Shown: positions 38,645-48,367, numbered from the stretch's first letter. The stretch: DNA of 59,390 nt from Opitutales bacterium (GCA_016928295.1 JAFGLA010000057.1:1-59390), one strand, 5' to 3'. The notes: generated from the letters alone by a model not told the origin. A program made the numbers and translations.

Positions 38645-38878
38645 GTGCCAGAAATCAGCATTAACGCGTTCTTCACGGCCTACATTCTTGGCGGAATGTC
38701 GGTAGTGTTTGCGCTGTGGCTGTATTACGATCGCAGGGACCGCATCCTTTGCGACCGTCAGCGTTTCAGGCACGCATACCGCTGCATCAAGTGCGGTGAA
38801 CTGTATGACAGGCGAGGGCAGCGAGAAGTCGCCCCTTGCCCCAAGTGCGGTTTCGCAAACGATCGCCTTCGCTTCTAG
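38645..38878 (+). CDS. Small membrane protein with zinc ribbon
   Basis: 77 residues from GTG 38645. One membrane helix (about residues 9-28) is followed by a cytoplasmic part with two CxxC pairs, C47-IK-C50 and C65-PK-C68, the pattern of a zinc ribbon. Not assigned to a named family. It follows rplQ by 117 bases and precedes guaA by 63. Function unknown; it could be an adaptor that binds nucleic acid or protein at the membrane. Confidence 0.65.
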   Translation: MPEISINAFFTAYILGGMSVVFALWLYYDRRDRILCDRQRFRHAYRCIKCGELYDRRGQREVAPCPKCGFANDRLRF

Positions 38879-38941
38879 AGACTTCAGAGTATTTGTAAAA
38901 GAGCATACAAGACCCTTCACACTGTAAAGAGCCAACAGAAC

Positions 38942-40498
38942 ATGCCGCAGACAATCGCAGTCCTGGACTTCGGATCACAGTACACTCAGGTAATCGCGCG
39001 CCGCGTGCGTGAGTGCAATGTGTATTCAAAGATTTACCACTACTCCACGCCCGCCAGCGAGCTGAAGAAGGACGGCGTTTGCGGCATTATACTCTCTGGC
39101 GGTCCCAGCAGTGTGTATTCGCCCAACGCCCCCATGCCGGACAAGGCATTGTTTGATCTTGGGGTGCCGGTGCTGGGCATATGCTATGGCATACATCTTA
39201 TGGCGGTCATTCTAGGCGGGGAGGTTGTGCGTGGGCAGCAGCGTGAATATGGCCTTGGTACGCTGGAAATCAAAAGCGAGAGCGCCTTGTTCAAGGGTGT
39301 GCCTGCAAAGTCTAGAGTGTGGAACTCTCACGGTGACAAGCTCCTTAAGATGCCGGCTGGGTACCGCGTTGTAGCCAGTTCGGAGAACTCAGAGTTCGCC
39401 GCTATCGAGGACGAGCAGCGTCGCTTCTACGGCATTCAGTTCCATCCCGAGGTGTTTCACTCCGAATACGGTGTGGAGATAATTCGCAACTTCCTAATGG
39501 GCATTTGCTCCTGCGTTGGTGACTGGTCCATGGCCAACTACGTGGACTACGCCGTTGCGAAGATTCGCGAGCAGGTGGGCGACAAACACGTGATCCTAGG
39601 TCTTTCCGGCGGCGTGGACAGCTCCGTAGCCGCGGCGCTCATTCACAAGGCCATAGGCAAGCAGCTTACCTGCGTGTTTGTTGACAACGGGCTTTGCCGC
39701 AAGAACGAAGTCGCCGCCGTAGAGAAGCTCTTCAAGGACAATTTCAAGATGGACCTTCGCACGGCAAGGGCCGAGAAGGTGTTCCTCGACGCCTTGGCAG
39801 GAGTTACCGAGCCGGAGGCAAAGCGCAAGATTATAGGCAAGGTGTTTATCGATGTCTTCGATGAAGAGGTGAAAAGAATCGGCGATGTCGATTTCCTCGC
39901 CCAAGGGACGCTCTATCCCGACGTTATCGAGTCGGTGCCGATCGAGAACAACCCTGCTTCGCTTATCAAGAGCCACCACAACGTGGGCGGCCTGCCGGAG
40001 AAGATGAAGCTCAAGCTGCTTGAGCCGCTGCGCGAACTGTTCAAGGACGAGGTGCGCAAGCTGGGCAGGGAACTTGGTCTTCCCGACAGCGTGATTTGGC
40101 GCCAGCCCTTCCCGGGGCCTGGCTTGGCCGTCCGTTGCATTGGCGAGATTCGCAAGGACTACCTCGACATTTTGCGCGAGGCGGATGCAATACTTCTCGA
40201 AGTCATCAAGGCTGCGACGGACGAGAACGGCAAGAGTTGGTATTCCAAGGTCTGGCAGAGTTTCTGCGTGTTCCTTCCGGTCAAGACTGTCGGCGTAATG
40301 GGTGACGAGCGCACTTACGACTTTGTCATCGCAATCCGCATTGTCGAAAGCGTCGATGCAATGACCGCTGACTGGGCGCGAATTCCCTACGACATTCTGG
40401 CCCGCGCTTCGAGCCGCATCATCAACGAGGTAAAGGGCGTGAACCGTGTCGTTTACGACATTTCTTCAAAGCCGCCTGCGACTATCGAGTGGGAATAG
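38942..40498 (+). CDS. guaA: GMP synthase (glutamine-hydrolysing)
   Basis: 518 residues. GuaA aminates XMP to GMP. The N-terminal class I glutamine amidotransferase has the nucleophile in [10 protein letters not shown] and the His-Glu of QFHPEVFHS; the ATP-pyrophosphatase domain has the P-loop [11 protein letters not shown] near residue 222; the dimerisation domain ends in PPATIEWE, as in the family. Confidence 0.98.
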   Translation: MPQTIAVLDFGSQYTQVIARRVRECNVYSKIYHYSTPASELKKDGVCGIILSGGPSSVYSPNAPMPDKALFDLGVPVLGICYGIHLMAVILGGEVVRGQQREYGLGTLEIKSESALFKGVPAKSRVWNSHGDKLLKMPAGYRVVASSENSEFAAIEDEQRRFYGIQFHPEVFHSEYGVEIIRNFLMGICSCVGDWSMANYVDYAVAKIREQVGDKHVILGLSGGVDSSVAAALIHKAIGKQLTCVFVDNGLCRKNEVAAVEKLFKDNFKMDLRTARAEKVFLDALAGVTEPEAKRKIIGKVFIDVFDEEVKRIGDVDFLAQGTLYPDVIESVPIENNPASLIKSHHNVGGLPEKMKLKLLEPLRELFKDEVRKLGRELGLPDSVIWRQPFPGPGLAVRCIGEIRKDYLDILREADAILLEVIKAATDENGKSWYSKVWQSFCVFLPVKTVGVMGDERTYDFVIAIRIVESVDAMTADWARIPYDILARASSRIINEVKGVNRVVYDISSKPPATIEWE

Positions 40499-40507
40499 GA
40501 TGCCCTT

Positions 40508-40669
40508 GGGAGTGTTTGCAAATAGAACTCCCGTCGGAATACGGGTGTCTTTCTGGCTAAAAATCAACCCATTCGGTTCTGGGAATCCCGATTCACCTCG
40601 CCTCATGTTATGATTTTTATCTCAGAAATCCATCCCGCCTCCTCGGTCCGCCTATTTGCAAACACTCCC
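40508..40669 (+). repeat. MITE-like element with perfect 18-base terminal inverted repeats
   Basis: Bases 40508-40525 (GGGAGTGTTTGCAAATAG) recur exactly, inverted, at 40652-40669. They bound about 126 bases of non-coding sequence. The element lies in the 300-base gap between guaA and hisD, which otherwise holds no gene. Confidence 0.65.
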
Positions 40670-40798
40670 TTGGCTCCGCTTTTATTGGCAGAGACGCGTT
40701 GAGGCGTGCTTCCTGCGGCATTGCCATGTTTGGCCGTGGCTCGCGGTTTTATTCAGGGGCTTGCGCTTTTGGGTGCAAAGCCTTCATTATGCTTTAAC

Positions 40799-42094
40799 AT
40801 GCAGCGCATTCACTCCAGTCGGTCGGACCTGCACTCGGTCCTGAGAGATTTTGTAGCGTCGGGTGGCGACGCCTCTTCCATTGCGGACGGGGTGCACGCC
40901 ATTCTGGACGATATTCGGGCGCGGGGTGATGTCGCAATATCGGAGCATGTTGCCCGTATCGACCGCTTTGAGATGACGGCGGACAGCTTTCGCGTTCCCG
41001 AGAGCGAGCTGGAAGCGGCAGCCGATGAGCTGGAAGAGGGGACGCGCTGCGCGATTTTCGAGGCTATGGAGAACATCCGTGCCTTTCACCAGATGGGCGT
41101 TCCGCGCAACTGGACGGGGCGCAATTCGCACGGGGCGAAAGTTGGCGAGCGTTTTTACCCGCTTGACCGTGTGGGCCTGTACATTCCGGGCGGCAATGCG
41201 CCGCTGGTCTCGACGATTCTCATGACGGCTATTCCGGCAAAGCTCGCCGGAGTGCCCAGCATCGCGGCATTTACCCCTTGCGGTAAGGATGGGCGCGTAA
41301 ATCGTGGCTTACTCGCGGCGTTCAAGCTCTGCGGGGTGGACGAGGTCTATCGCATCGGCGGGCCTATGGCAGTGGGCGCAATGGCGTACGGAACGCAGAC
41401 TATCGAGCCTGTATGCAAGATTTTCGGCCCGGGTAATGCCTATGTCGCCGAGGCCAAGAGGCAGGTGAACGGTACTGTTGGGATTGATATTTTCGCCGGT
41501 CCGAGCGAAGTGCTCATCATGGCGGATTCCACCGCGAACCCCGCTTGGGTAGCAGCGGATCTTATCGCACAGGCAGAGCACGGCAGCGGTTATGAAAAAG
41601 TCGTCCTCGCCGCGCTCGACGCAGAACTGCCCGCACGCGTGCAGGCCGAGCTTGAGCTGCAAGTTCCACAGCGCAGCCATCGCGCCACGATTGAAAAGGT
41701 GTTGGCCAACGGTTACCTTGTCGTCGATTGCGACAGTTTCGAGCAGTTGTGCAAAGTGGGTAACTACATGGCGCCGGAGCACTTGGAGGTGCATCTTGCC
41801 AACGACTTGGCTTCGCGGGTACCGGATCACGTCCACACGGCAGGCGCAATCTTTGTGGGGCACTACACGCCCACGGTTCTTGGCGACTTTGCTGCTGGGC
41901 CGAACCACACGTTGCCCACCGTGCGCACGGGTCGCTTTTACAGTGGTCTGCAAATAACGGACTTTTTCCGCCGCAGCAGCATTACGCAGTATGAGGCTGA
42001 TTCCGCCCAAAGGGCTGCGCATATTGTGAGAACCTTTGCCTCGCTTGAGAAGCTCGACGGGCACGGACAGAGCCTTGAGATGCGCCTTGGGTAG
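40799..42094 (+). CDS. hisD: Histidinol dehydrogenase
   Basis: 431 residues from ATG 40799 (MQRIHSSRSDLH); an in-frame start at 40706 would add 31 unlike residues. HisD oxidises histidinol to histidine. Seen are YIPGGNAPLVSTILMTAIPAKLAGV, KIFGPGNAYVAEAKR, GPSEVLIMAD, AQAEHG, APEHLEV and LGDFAAGPNHTLPT, covering the zinc and catalytic His/Glu positions. It stands alone, away from other his genes. Confidence 0.96.
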   Translation: MQRIHSSRSDLHSVLRDFVASGGDASSIADGVHAILDDIRARGDVAISEHVARIDRFEMTADSFRVPESELEAAADELEEGTRCAIFEAMENIRAFHQMGVPRNWTGRNSHGAKVGERFYPLDRVGLYIPGGNAPLVSTILMTAIPAKLAGVPSIAAFTPCGKDGRVNRGLLAAFKLCGVDEVYRIGGPMAVGAMAYGTQTIEPVCKIFGPGNAYVAEAKRQVNGTVGIDIFAGPSEVLIMADSTANPAWVAADLIAQAEHGSGYEKVVLAALDAELPARVQAELELQVPQRSHRATIEKVLANGYLVVDCDSFEQLCKVGNYMAPEHLEVHLANDLASRVPDHVHTAGAIFVGHYTPTVLGDFAAGPNHTLPTVRTGRFYSGLQITDFFRRSSITQYEADSAQRAAHIVRTFASLEKLDGHGQSLEMRLG

Positions 42095-42154
42095 CGCGCT
42101 TGGGGAATAGAGTTTACCCCATAAGTGTACCGAAATAGGGCGATGCAACCCAGA

Positions 42155-42242
42155 GCGGACGCCTCGGAGAGGCGTCCCTACCCGTGCGTCCATAACATTT
42201 TGACTGTCTTGCTCGTAGGGACGGCTGTCCATAGCCGTCCGC
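42155..42242 (+). repeat. REP-like pair of palindromes
   Basis: Left unit 42155-42180 contains the perfect hairpin GACGCCTC-GGA-GAGGCGTC; right unit 42214-42242 contains GACGGCT-GTCCAT-AGCCGTC. Read on opposite strands, both fit the pattern GCGGACG-N-CT...AG-N-CGTCCCTAC, so they are inverted copies of one palindromic unit, as in a BIME. They lie in the 337-base gap between hisD and the arabinofuranosidase, which otherwise shows no gene. Confidence 0.65.
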
Positions 42243-42431
42243 GCCCACGCATTTATCTGTCAGGAGCGTGCCTTGTTCTCGGGTTTCTTTTGGGAACCGC
42301 TCTATATGCCCAATTGCATATTTGCGTATTGCGGGTGAAGCGTGCGTTTTACTTTACTGTAAAGCGAACTGCTTGGTTCTGACTTGTTGGTTTGTCTTTT
42401 AACTTTCCACGAGTGGATGTATTTTTTTCTC

Positions 42432-44006
42432 ATGGATACCCCGCTGTTAATCACTGCAACGCTTTTGGCGTGTGCGCCCATGGCGGCTTTTGCCGCGCAA
42501 ACGCAGTCCGTAGCCGACGCATCCGTCGTCGTGAAGGCTGATTCTCCCGGGGCCGTCGTGGCGCCGGAAATATACGGTCAGTTCGCCGAACACCTTGGTA
42601 CCGGCATATATGGCGGTGTCTGGGTTGGCGAAAACTCCGATATTCCCAACACGCGCGGTATGCGCAACGACGTTATCGAGGCTTTGCGCAATTTGCACCT
42701 CTCTGTTGTTCGCTGGCCGGGCGGTTGCTTTGCCGACGAGTACCACTGGCGCGACGGCATCGGTCCGCGCGAGAATCGTCCGTCCATGATTAACACAAAC
42801 TGGGGCGGCGTCGTTGAGGATAATTCCTTTGGTACGCACGAGTTTTTGGACTTTTGCGAGCTTGTGGGCGCGGAGCCTTTCATTAGCGGCAACATCGGCA
42901 GCGGCACGGTTCAGGAGATGAGCCAGTGGGTCGAATACATGACCAGCGATGCCGATACGCCCATGACGCGCCTGCGCAAAGAGAACGGACGCGCGGAGCC
43001 GTGGAAGATCAAGTATTTCGGTATCGGCAACGAGACTTGGGGTTGCGGCGGCAGCATGACTGCAGAGTTTTACTCCGACCAGTTCCGCAAGTACAACACT
43101 TTCCTCAAGAACTATGGTGGCAACAAGCTCTTCCGCATTGCCTGCGGCCCGAGCGACAGCAATTACGAGTGGACTCGGGTATTGATGGAAAAGGTTGGGC
43201 ACGCGATGAATGCCTTGTCGCTGCACTATTACACCTTGCCCACCGGCGACTGGTCCCGCAAGGGCTCCGCGGTTGACTTCGAGGAGAGCGAGTGGTTCTC
43301 CACGCTTCGCCGCACGCTCATGATAGATGAGTTTATCGGCCAGCACAGCCGCATCATGGACCGCAAGGACCCGGAAAAGAAGATCGCCCTCGCCGTTGAC
43401 GAGTGGGGCACCTGGTACGATGCGCAGCCTGGCACTAACCCGGGCTTCCTGCGTCAGCAGAACACTTTGCGCGATTCGATGGTGGCGGCTCTCAACCTGC
43501 ACATATTCCACGCTCACGCAGACCGCGTGCGCATGGCCAACATCGCGCAGATGGTGAACGTTCTTCAGGCCATGATTCTTACCGAGGGGCCGGAGATGGT
43601 GCTTACGCCAACTTACCACGTTTTCGAGATGTACAAGGTGCATCAGGGCGGGACTTTCATCCCTGTCAGCATCTCGACTCCCGACTATGTATGCGGTGAT
43701 GAGCGCATCCCAGCCGTTTATGCCACGGCCACTATGAATGCGGAGGGGACATTGTTCCTGAGCCTCGTGAATGTGGACCCGAACAAGGCGCAGAGCGTCT
43801 CTTGCTCTTTCGAGGGCTACACAGTGTCGGGCGTTAGCGGGCGCATACTTACGGCTCCTGCCATGGATAGCGAAAACAGCTTTGAGCAGCCCGATGTGGT
43901 AAAGCCTGTCGCTTTCGACGGGGCGAGTGTCGAGGCTGGTTCTCTTCGCGTGGAGATGCCCGCCAAGTCCATTTTGGTTTTGGAGATTGAAAGTGCTGCC
44001 AAATAG
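42432..44006 (+). CDS. Exported alpha-L-arabinofuranosidase, GH51
   Basis: 524 residues from ATG 42432, which gives a signal peptide ending MAAFA near residue 21; an upstream in-frame start at 42384 is possible. GH51 enzymes release arabinose from arabinoxylan and arabinan. The GH51 N-terminus is seen in [19 protein letters not shown] and [26 protein letters not shown]; the acid/base is E201 in GIGNETWG and the nucleophile E324 in VDEWGTWYD. The end is the usual beta-sandwich. No other polysaccharide genes flank it apart from galK. Confidence 0.95.
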   Translation: MDTPLLITATLLACAPMAAFAAQTQSVADASVVVKADSPGAVVAPEIYGQFAEHLGTGIYGGVWVGENSDIPNTRGMRNDVIEALRNLHLSVVRWPGGCFADEYHWRDGIGPRENRPSMINTNWGGVVEDNSFGTHEFLDFCELVGAEPFISGNIGSGTVQEMSQWVEYMTSDADTPMTRLRKENGRAEPWKIKYFGIGNETWGCGGSMTAEFYSDQFRKYNTFLKNYGGNKLFRIACGPSDSNYEWTRVLMEKVGHAMNALSLHYYTLPTGDWSRKGSAVDFEESEWFSTLRRTLMIDEFIGQHSRIMDRKDPEKKIALAVDEWGTWYDAQPGTNPGFLRQQNTLRDSMVAALNLHIFHAHADRVRMANIAQMVNVLQAMILTEGPEMVLTPTYHVFEMYKVHQGGTFIPVSISTPDYVCGDERIPAVYATATMNAEGTLFLSLVNVDPNKAQSVSCSFEGYTVSGVSGRILTAPAMDSENSFEQPDVVKPVAFDGASVEAGSLRVEMPAKSILVLEIESAAK

Positions 44007-44045
44007 ATGGTGGTGCAGTAGTTGTTGTTTGGGATAAGTAATAAT

Positions 44046-44083
44046 AGACCCCGTGTCTTGTGGGACACGGGGTCTTGTTTTGT
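44046..44083 (+). terminator. Intrinsic terminator after the GH51 gene
   Basis: A perfect 12-base stem, AGACCCCGTGTC with GACACGGGGTCT, 6-base loop, followed by TGTTTTGT. It lies between convergent genes and may serve both. Confidence 0.82.
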
Positions 44084-44121
44084 CTGAAATAGGCGCTTGA
44101 GATAGCTTGTTCGGTCCCTCT

Positions 44122-45261
44122 CTATTGGCAGAGCCTTGCGCCTGCACCTGCCGCCGCGCTGAATACGCTGGGTCTTTGGCCGAACTGTTTTTCAAAGGCG
44201 TCGCATACGGTTCTGGCTTGTTCTTCGCCGAAGCTGTCCAGCGTGAGCGCCATTGCCGCGCCGCCGAAGCCGCCGCCTGTTAGGCGGGCGCCTACGACGC
44301 CTTGGGTTGCCCCGAGTATTTCAACAAGTGCGTCGAGCCTTTCGGTGCTGTTTTCAAAAAGCGTGCTGGAGCTGCGGTGCGAGGCGCAGAGAAGGCGGCC
44401 CATTTCGGACACTTTGCCCGCATCGAGGGCCTTGCCCATGGCGATTACGCGGCGGTGTTCTTCACAGACGTGCAATGCGCGCATTTCGAGTGTGGCGGGC
44501 AGCTTTGCCTTGCGCACAAAGTCGGGAGCGACGGCGGCGAGGTTTTCCGCTTCGCAACCGGCTTCACGCAGCAGGGCGAATGCGTCCATGCATTCCTTGT
44601 GCCGCGTCGCGTACAGGGATTCCACGAGGTTGTGCTTTTCCATCGTGTTGAACACCCAGAAGCGCAGCCCTTTGGGCATGGGGATCGTAGTGAAGCTCTC
44701 CTTCGCGCAGTCTATGCGCACAATGGCGTCTTTTTCACCGAAGGCACTTACGCCTTGGTCGAGTATTCCGCATGGCATCCCGACGAAGGTGTTTTCGGCC
44801 TTGCGGCCAACGCGCGCCAGAGTCGCCTTGTCCAGCGGGAAATTGAACATCGCGCTGAGTGCCCAGCCGGTGGAAAGCTCCAGCGCCGCACTGCTTGAGA
44901 GGCCAGCACCGCTTGGCAGGTCGCTGTCCACAAAGATGTCAAAGCCGTGGGGCGTTTTCATGCCTTCGTCCTGCATGGCTTTCACTACGCCGAGTATGTA
45001 GTTGCACCATGATGCGTCTCCGGCGAGGGGCTGAATGTTGGCAATGTCGGCGCTCGTGGGCGCGTCGCCGTGGCTTGTGGCCATGCGTATCGTGTTGTCG
45101 GCCCGGGGGGAGGCGGCAATGCTTATGCCTTTGTCCACGGCTACGCCCATGACCATGCCGCCGTTGTAGTCGGTGTGGTTGCCGATAAACTCTATGCGGC
45201 CCGGAGCGCGGGAGCGGATTGTGGGCGAGTAGGCGAAGGCGCTTTCAAAGCTGTGTTCCAT
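44122..45261 (-). CDS. galK: Galactokinase
   Basis: 379 residues from ATG 45261 (MEHSFESAFAYSP); a longer in-frame start at 45411 is unlikely and reaches the HU terminator. GalK phosphorylates galactose for the Leloir pathway. It has the GHMP signature: APGRIEFIGNHTDYNGGMVMG (family form GRVNLIGEHTDYN), the ATP loop DLPSGAGLSSSAALE, and GARLTGGGFGGAAMAL near the C-terminus. galT and galE are not in the window. Confidence 0.93.
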   Translation of the reverse strand: MEHSFESAFAYSPTIRSRAPGRIEFIGNHTDYNGGMVMGVAVDKGISIAASPRADNTIRMATSHGDAPTSADIANIQPLAGDASWCNYILGVVKAMQDEGMKTPHGFDIFVDSDLPSGAGLSSSAALELSTGWALSAMFNFPLDKATLARVGRKAENTFVGMPCGILDQGVSAFGEKDAIVRIDCAKESFTTIPMPKGLRFWVFNTMEKHNLVESLYATRHKECMDAFALLREAGCEAENLAAVAPDFVRKAKLPATLEMRALHVCEEHRRVIAMGKALDAGKVSEMGRLLCASHRSSSTLFENSTERLDALVEILGATQGVVGARLTGGGFGGAAMALTLDSFGEEQARTVCDAFEKQFGQRPSVFSAAAGAGARLCQ

Positions 45262-45372
45262 ATTGCGGAAAGAGGAGGGGGTGTTTTTCGAAGGGGTTGT
45301 AATGGGCTTTACGCAGGCAATACGTAGCGTAAGAAGCGTTGAAAATAGAGGTATTGCGTCATGCAGGGCCAC

Positions 45373-45405
45373 AAAAAAAGCCCGCTCCCTGTTGTGGGAG
45401 CGGAC
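45373..45405 (-). terminator. Intrinsic terminator of the HU gene
   Basis: On the minus strand GTCCGCTCCC pairs with GGGAGCGGGC across ACAACA, followed by a run of seven T. It lies 30 bases past the HU stop codon. Confidence 0.88.
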
Positions 45406-45434
45406 TTTCAAATGTTCGACTGATTGTATGCAGC

Positions 45435-45728
45435 CTACTTGGAGCTCTTCAGACCGGCGCCAGCCTTGAACTTCACGGACTTGGATTCCGGAATTTCGAG
45501 CTTTGCGCCAGTGCGGGGGTTCACGCCAGTACGAGCCTTGCGAACGGCGACGGAGAATGTTCCGAAACCGACGAGCTGTACACTCTTGCCTTCGTTGAGG
45601 CTGTTCTTGATCGCTTCGATGACGGCATTGACCGAATCTTCGGCTGCCTTGCGGGTTGTGCTTTCCTTACCAAGGATTTCTTGGACGGCTGCTACCAGAC
45701 CTGCCTTATTTACGGCTTCACTTTTCAT
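45435..45728 (-). CDS. HU-family DNA-binding protein
   Basis: 97 residues. HU/IHF-type nucleoid proteins bind and bend DNA. It has the family pattern VNKAGLVAAVQEILG, VQLVGFGTFSVAVRKARTGVNPRTGAKLEIPESKSVKFKAGAGLK, including the DNA-intercalating beta arm with NPRTG. Monocistronic, with its own terminator. Whether it corresponds to HupA, HupB or IHF cannot be told. Confidence 0.95.
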   Translation of the reverse strand: MKSEAVNKAGLVAAVQEILGKESTTRKAAEDSVNAVIEAIKNSLNEGKSVQLVGFGTFSVAVRKARTGVNPRTGAKLEIPESKSVKFKAGAGLKSSK

Positions 45729-45952
45729 GCATTGGTCTCCGATGGGGTGTATTATACGAAAAACAGCGGATTAAGAATATATGAGAGCTTCACTGCTTTC
45801 GTGCTATACGAAAAAGGCTGCCAGTCCGCTTTTCAAGCCAATTAACGGGCTTTTTTGCCGCTTGATGAATTATTCTTACAAACTAGCAGCGTTGTGCTGT
45901 GCCCGATTCTATAAAAGTGCGTAAAACAGCCCGTTTACGTAGAAAATAACGT

Positions 45953-47185
45953 TTATTTCGAAATCTGGCACGGCTCATGTTTGGCTATGAGAAGCGCCAC
46001 TGCGTGTGCCGCGATTCCTTCCGCCCGGCCAAGCCCGCCGATTCCTTCGTTTGTTGTGGCTTTTATGCCTATCATGGCGGGCGAGATGCCCAGTGCCGGG
46101 GCCAGTCTTTCCTTCATCATGGGGACGTGCTTTGCAATTTTCGGCTCTTCGGCGATGAGGCTTGCGTCGATGTTGCCCACTTTTAGGCCGAGTTCTGCGG
46201 CTTTTGCCACGGCTCCGCGCACAATGTCGAGCGAGTCCATGTCTTTGGTTTCGGCCTTGCCGGGGGGGAAGAAGTGCCCGATGTCGGGCAGCCCCGCAGC
46301 GCCGAGAATGGCGTCGGCTATGGCGTGGCAGAGGCAGTCCGCGTCCGAATGGCCGTCCAGACCGCGGGTGTGCGCTATTTCCACTCCGCCTAGGACGAGT
46401 CTGCGCTTTTCGGCAAAGCGGTGTATGTCGTAGCCGTGGCCTATGCGGAAGGGTGGTGTGTCGTGGGCTTTCACTTGGCCGGAGCGTTTGCTAAGGAGAA
46501 GGTTCACGTAGTCTATGTCCGCCGCGTTTGTCAGCTTGGGGTTGGGGTGCGGCATGGTGTAGAGGACGGGGTGGATGCCGAGCAGGGCCGCGGCTGCGGC
46601 GTCGTCGGTGACTGTCTGCTTTTCTTCGATGGCTTTGCGGTAGGCGTTCCGTATCAGTTTGCCGGGGAATACCTGCGGCGTTTCCATCGCGCGAAGTCTG
46701 GCGCGGGGCAGGTCTTTCATTTGGGGCGCGGCGCTGTTGGCGTCTGGCAGCATTTTAATCGTGTCTGTCACTGCTCTGCCCGCGCATGCGGCTCCGTTTT
46801 CGCTGGCTAGGCGGCAAAGCTCGCGCAGGTCTTCGGCTTCGAGCAGGGGGCGGGCGCCGTCGTGGATGAAGGCGAGGGCTTCGCCGTCTTCTTCGGGTAT
46901 GGCTTCAAGTGCGGCCAGTACGCTGTCGGCCCGTTCGGCTCCGCCTTGTACATATATAAGGGGGAGTGTAACTGCGCATTGCCTGGCAAGGGCCGATATG
47001 CGTTCGCGCTGCTCTTTGTCGCGCGTGGCCACGATGATGCGGCCTACCGTGCCGCTTTCCGCGAATGCTTTCATGCAGAGGGCGAGCGAGGGCAGTTTGC
47101 CGTGCAGGGGGGCGAGCACTTTGTCCGTCGTGGCTTGGGCCATTCTTTTGCCGCTGCCTCCGGCAAGTAGTATCGCGCTGTTCAT
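45953..47185 (-). CDS. ispDF: Bifunctional IspD-IspF enzyme (MEP pathway)
   Basis: 410 residues from ATG 47185. The N-terminal 230 residues are IspD, making CDP-methylerythritol (LLAGGSGKRMAQATTDKVLAPL, FIHDGARPLL, ETPQVFPGKLI). The C-terminal 155 are IspF, making the cyclic 2,4-diphosphate (RIGHGYDIHRF with the Asp/His metal ligands, LDGHSDADCLCHAIADAILGA, DIGHFFPP, TTNEGIGGLGR). IspDF fusions are known in several phyla. The intermediate step, IspE, is encoded divergently 90 bases away. Confidence 0.95.
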   Translation of the reverse strand: MNSAILLAGGSGKRMAQATTDKVLAPLHGKLPSLALCMKAFAESGTVGRIIVATRDKEQRERISALARQCAVTLPLIYVQGGAERADSVLAALEAIPEEDGEALAFIHDGARPLLEAEDLRELCRLASENGAACAGRAVTDTIKMLPDANSAAPQMKDLPRARLRAMETPQVFPGKLIRNAYRKAIEEKQTVTDDAAAAALLGIHPVLYTMPHPNPKLTNAADIDYVNLLLSKRSGQVKAHDTPPFRIGHGYDIHRFAEKRRLVLGGVEIAHTRGLDGHSDADCLCHAIADAILGAAGLPDIGHFFPPGKAETKDMDSLDIVRGAVAKAAELGLKVGNIDASLIAEEPKIAKHVPMMKERLAPALGISPAMIGIKATTNEGIGGLGRAEGIAAHAVALLIAKHEPCQISK

Positions 47186-47275
47186 CGCCTTTATATATAG
47201 AGAGCTGCGCCATTGTTGCGCAAGAGGTCTTGTCTCTGTTTGCAACTTGGCGTGGGGCTTGTATTTTCGTCCTGT

Positions 47276-48139
47276 ATGTGGAGCGAATTCTGTCCCGCGA
47301 AGCTGAATCTGTATCTGGCCGTCACGCGTCGTCGCGAGGACGGTTTTCACGATCTTGTGTCCGTCGTCGTGAAGACAAGCCTTGGAGACACTCTTGAGGC
47401 AAGGCTTTCGGAGGGCGCGTGCGACACTCTCGCGTGCAGTGACGAGGCTTTGTCCTGCGGGCCGGACAACCTCGTTCTAAAGGCGGCGGCGGCTTACCGT
47501 GCGGAGGTTTCCGATGCGCCATTTCTCTCTTTCAACCTTGTGAAGCGCGTTCCTTACGGGGCTGGGCTTGGCGGGGGCAGTAGCGATGCTGCGGCGGCTT
47601 TGCGCATCATGAATCGCGCTTGTGCTGAGCGTCTCGATATGGAGGTTTTGCGCGGGCTGGCGGCGAGGGTTGGCTCGGATTGTCCGCTGTTCCTGATGGA
47701 CGGGGCCGTTGTCATGCGGGGGCGGGGCGATGTGCTGACGCCTGTGCCCGAGGCTTCGCAAAAGTGTTTCGAGGGTAAAGGCGTAATCATCGTCAAGCCG
47801 CACTTTGGCATAGCAACGGGCTGGGCTTATTCCTCTCTTGCTTCCGCGGGGGCATTGATAGATCCCGTTGTTGCGGATGCGGAGATTGCCGACTGGCTTA
47901 TGCGTGATTCTTTGCCGCCTTTGCGCAATAGTTTCCAGACTTTGGTATATGATAAATATCCTTGTTATGAGGTGTTGAACGCCAGGTTTGCGCAGTCGGG
48001 GCTTCCGGTTCTTTCCCTTACCGGCAGCGGTAGCGCTGCTTTCGCTTTTTGCAGCGCATTAGAGGCGGATGGGATGCAGGGCATTGTCCGTGAGTGTTTT
48101 GGGAAAGGCGCGTTTGTTCAGTACGCGGACATAATCTGA
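47276..48139 (+). CDS. ispE: 4-diphosphocytidyl-2-C-methyl-D-erythritol kinase
   Basis: 287 residues from ATG 47276 (MWSEFCPAKLNLYLAV); the in-frame start at 47213 would add 21 residues. IspE phosphorylates the IspD product. It is a GHMP kinase with CPAKLNLYLAVTRRREDGFHDL, the ATP loop VPYGAGLGGGSSDAAAALR and LTGSGSAAFAF. It shares a 90-base divergent region with ispDF, so three consecutive steps are clustered. Confidence 0.95.
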   Translation: MWSEFCPAKLNLYLAVTRRREDGFHDLVSVVVKTSLGDTLEARLSEGACDTLACSDEALSCGPDNLVLKAAAAYRAEVSDAPFLSFNLVKRVPYGAGLGGGSSDAAAALRIMNRACAERLDMEVLRGLAARVGSDCPLFLMDGAVVMRGRGDVLTPVPEASQKCFEGKGVIIVKPHFGIATGWAYSSLASAGALIDPVVADAEIADWLMRDSLPPLRNSFQTLVYDKYPCYEVLNARFAQSGLPVLSLTGSGSAAFAFCSALEADGMQGIVRECFGKGAFVQYADII

Positions 48140-48150
48140 GGTGGTATATA

Positions 48151-48367
48151 GGCCAGCACTAACAACTTTGATTTCTACTGCGAACGGTCTTTGCGGCGGG
48201 AGGGAATAAACCCTCCTTGCTTGAAGGGCTTCGCCCTTACGGCGACTGCGTGCGCCTATCCCAATACAGTCAATCCCGATGCGGGAGCATCGGTGGTGCA
48301 GGGCTTGAGCCCTGCCCATCCGCAAATCCTCGTTCTCGCTACGAAACCAGTTGTTAGAGCTGGCCTT
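48151..48367 (+). repeat. Inverted-repeat element with an array of four hairpins
   Basis: The ends are inverted copies: GGCCAGCACTAACAACT at 48151 and AGTTGTTAGAGCTGGCC at 48349-48365 (one mismatch). Inside are four successive stem-loops: GAGGG/CCCTC (48200), AAGGG/CCCTT (48224), CCGATGC/GCATCGG (48276), GCAGGGC/GCCCTGC (48298). The right end (48338-48367) is identical over 30 bases to 53477-53506, and the left end matches 51943-51959. It fills most of the 349-base gap between ispE and ptsI, which holds no gene. Confidence 0.65.

Noticed and set aside
42447-44195. A 582-codon open frame on the minus strand
   Set aside because: It lies antisense to the GH51 arabinofuranosidase, which has full catalytic motifs; the antisense product has no recognisable domain.
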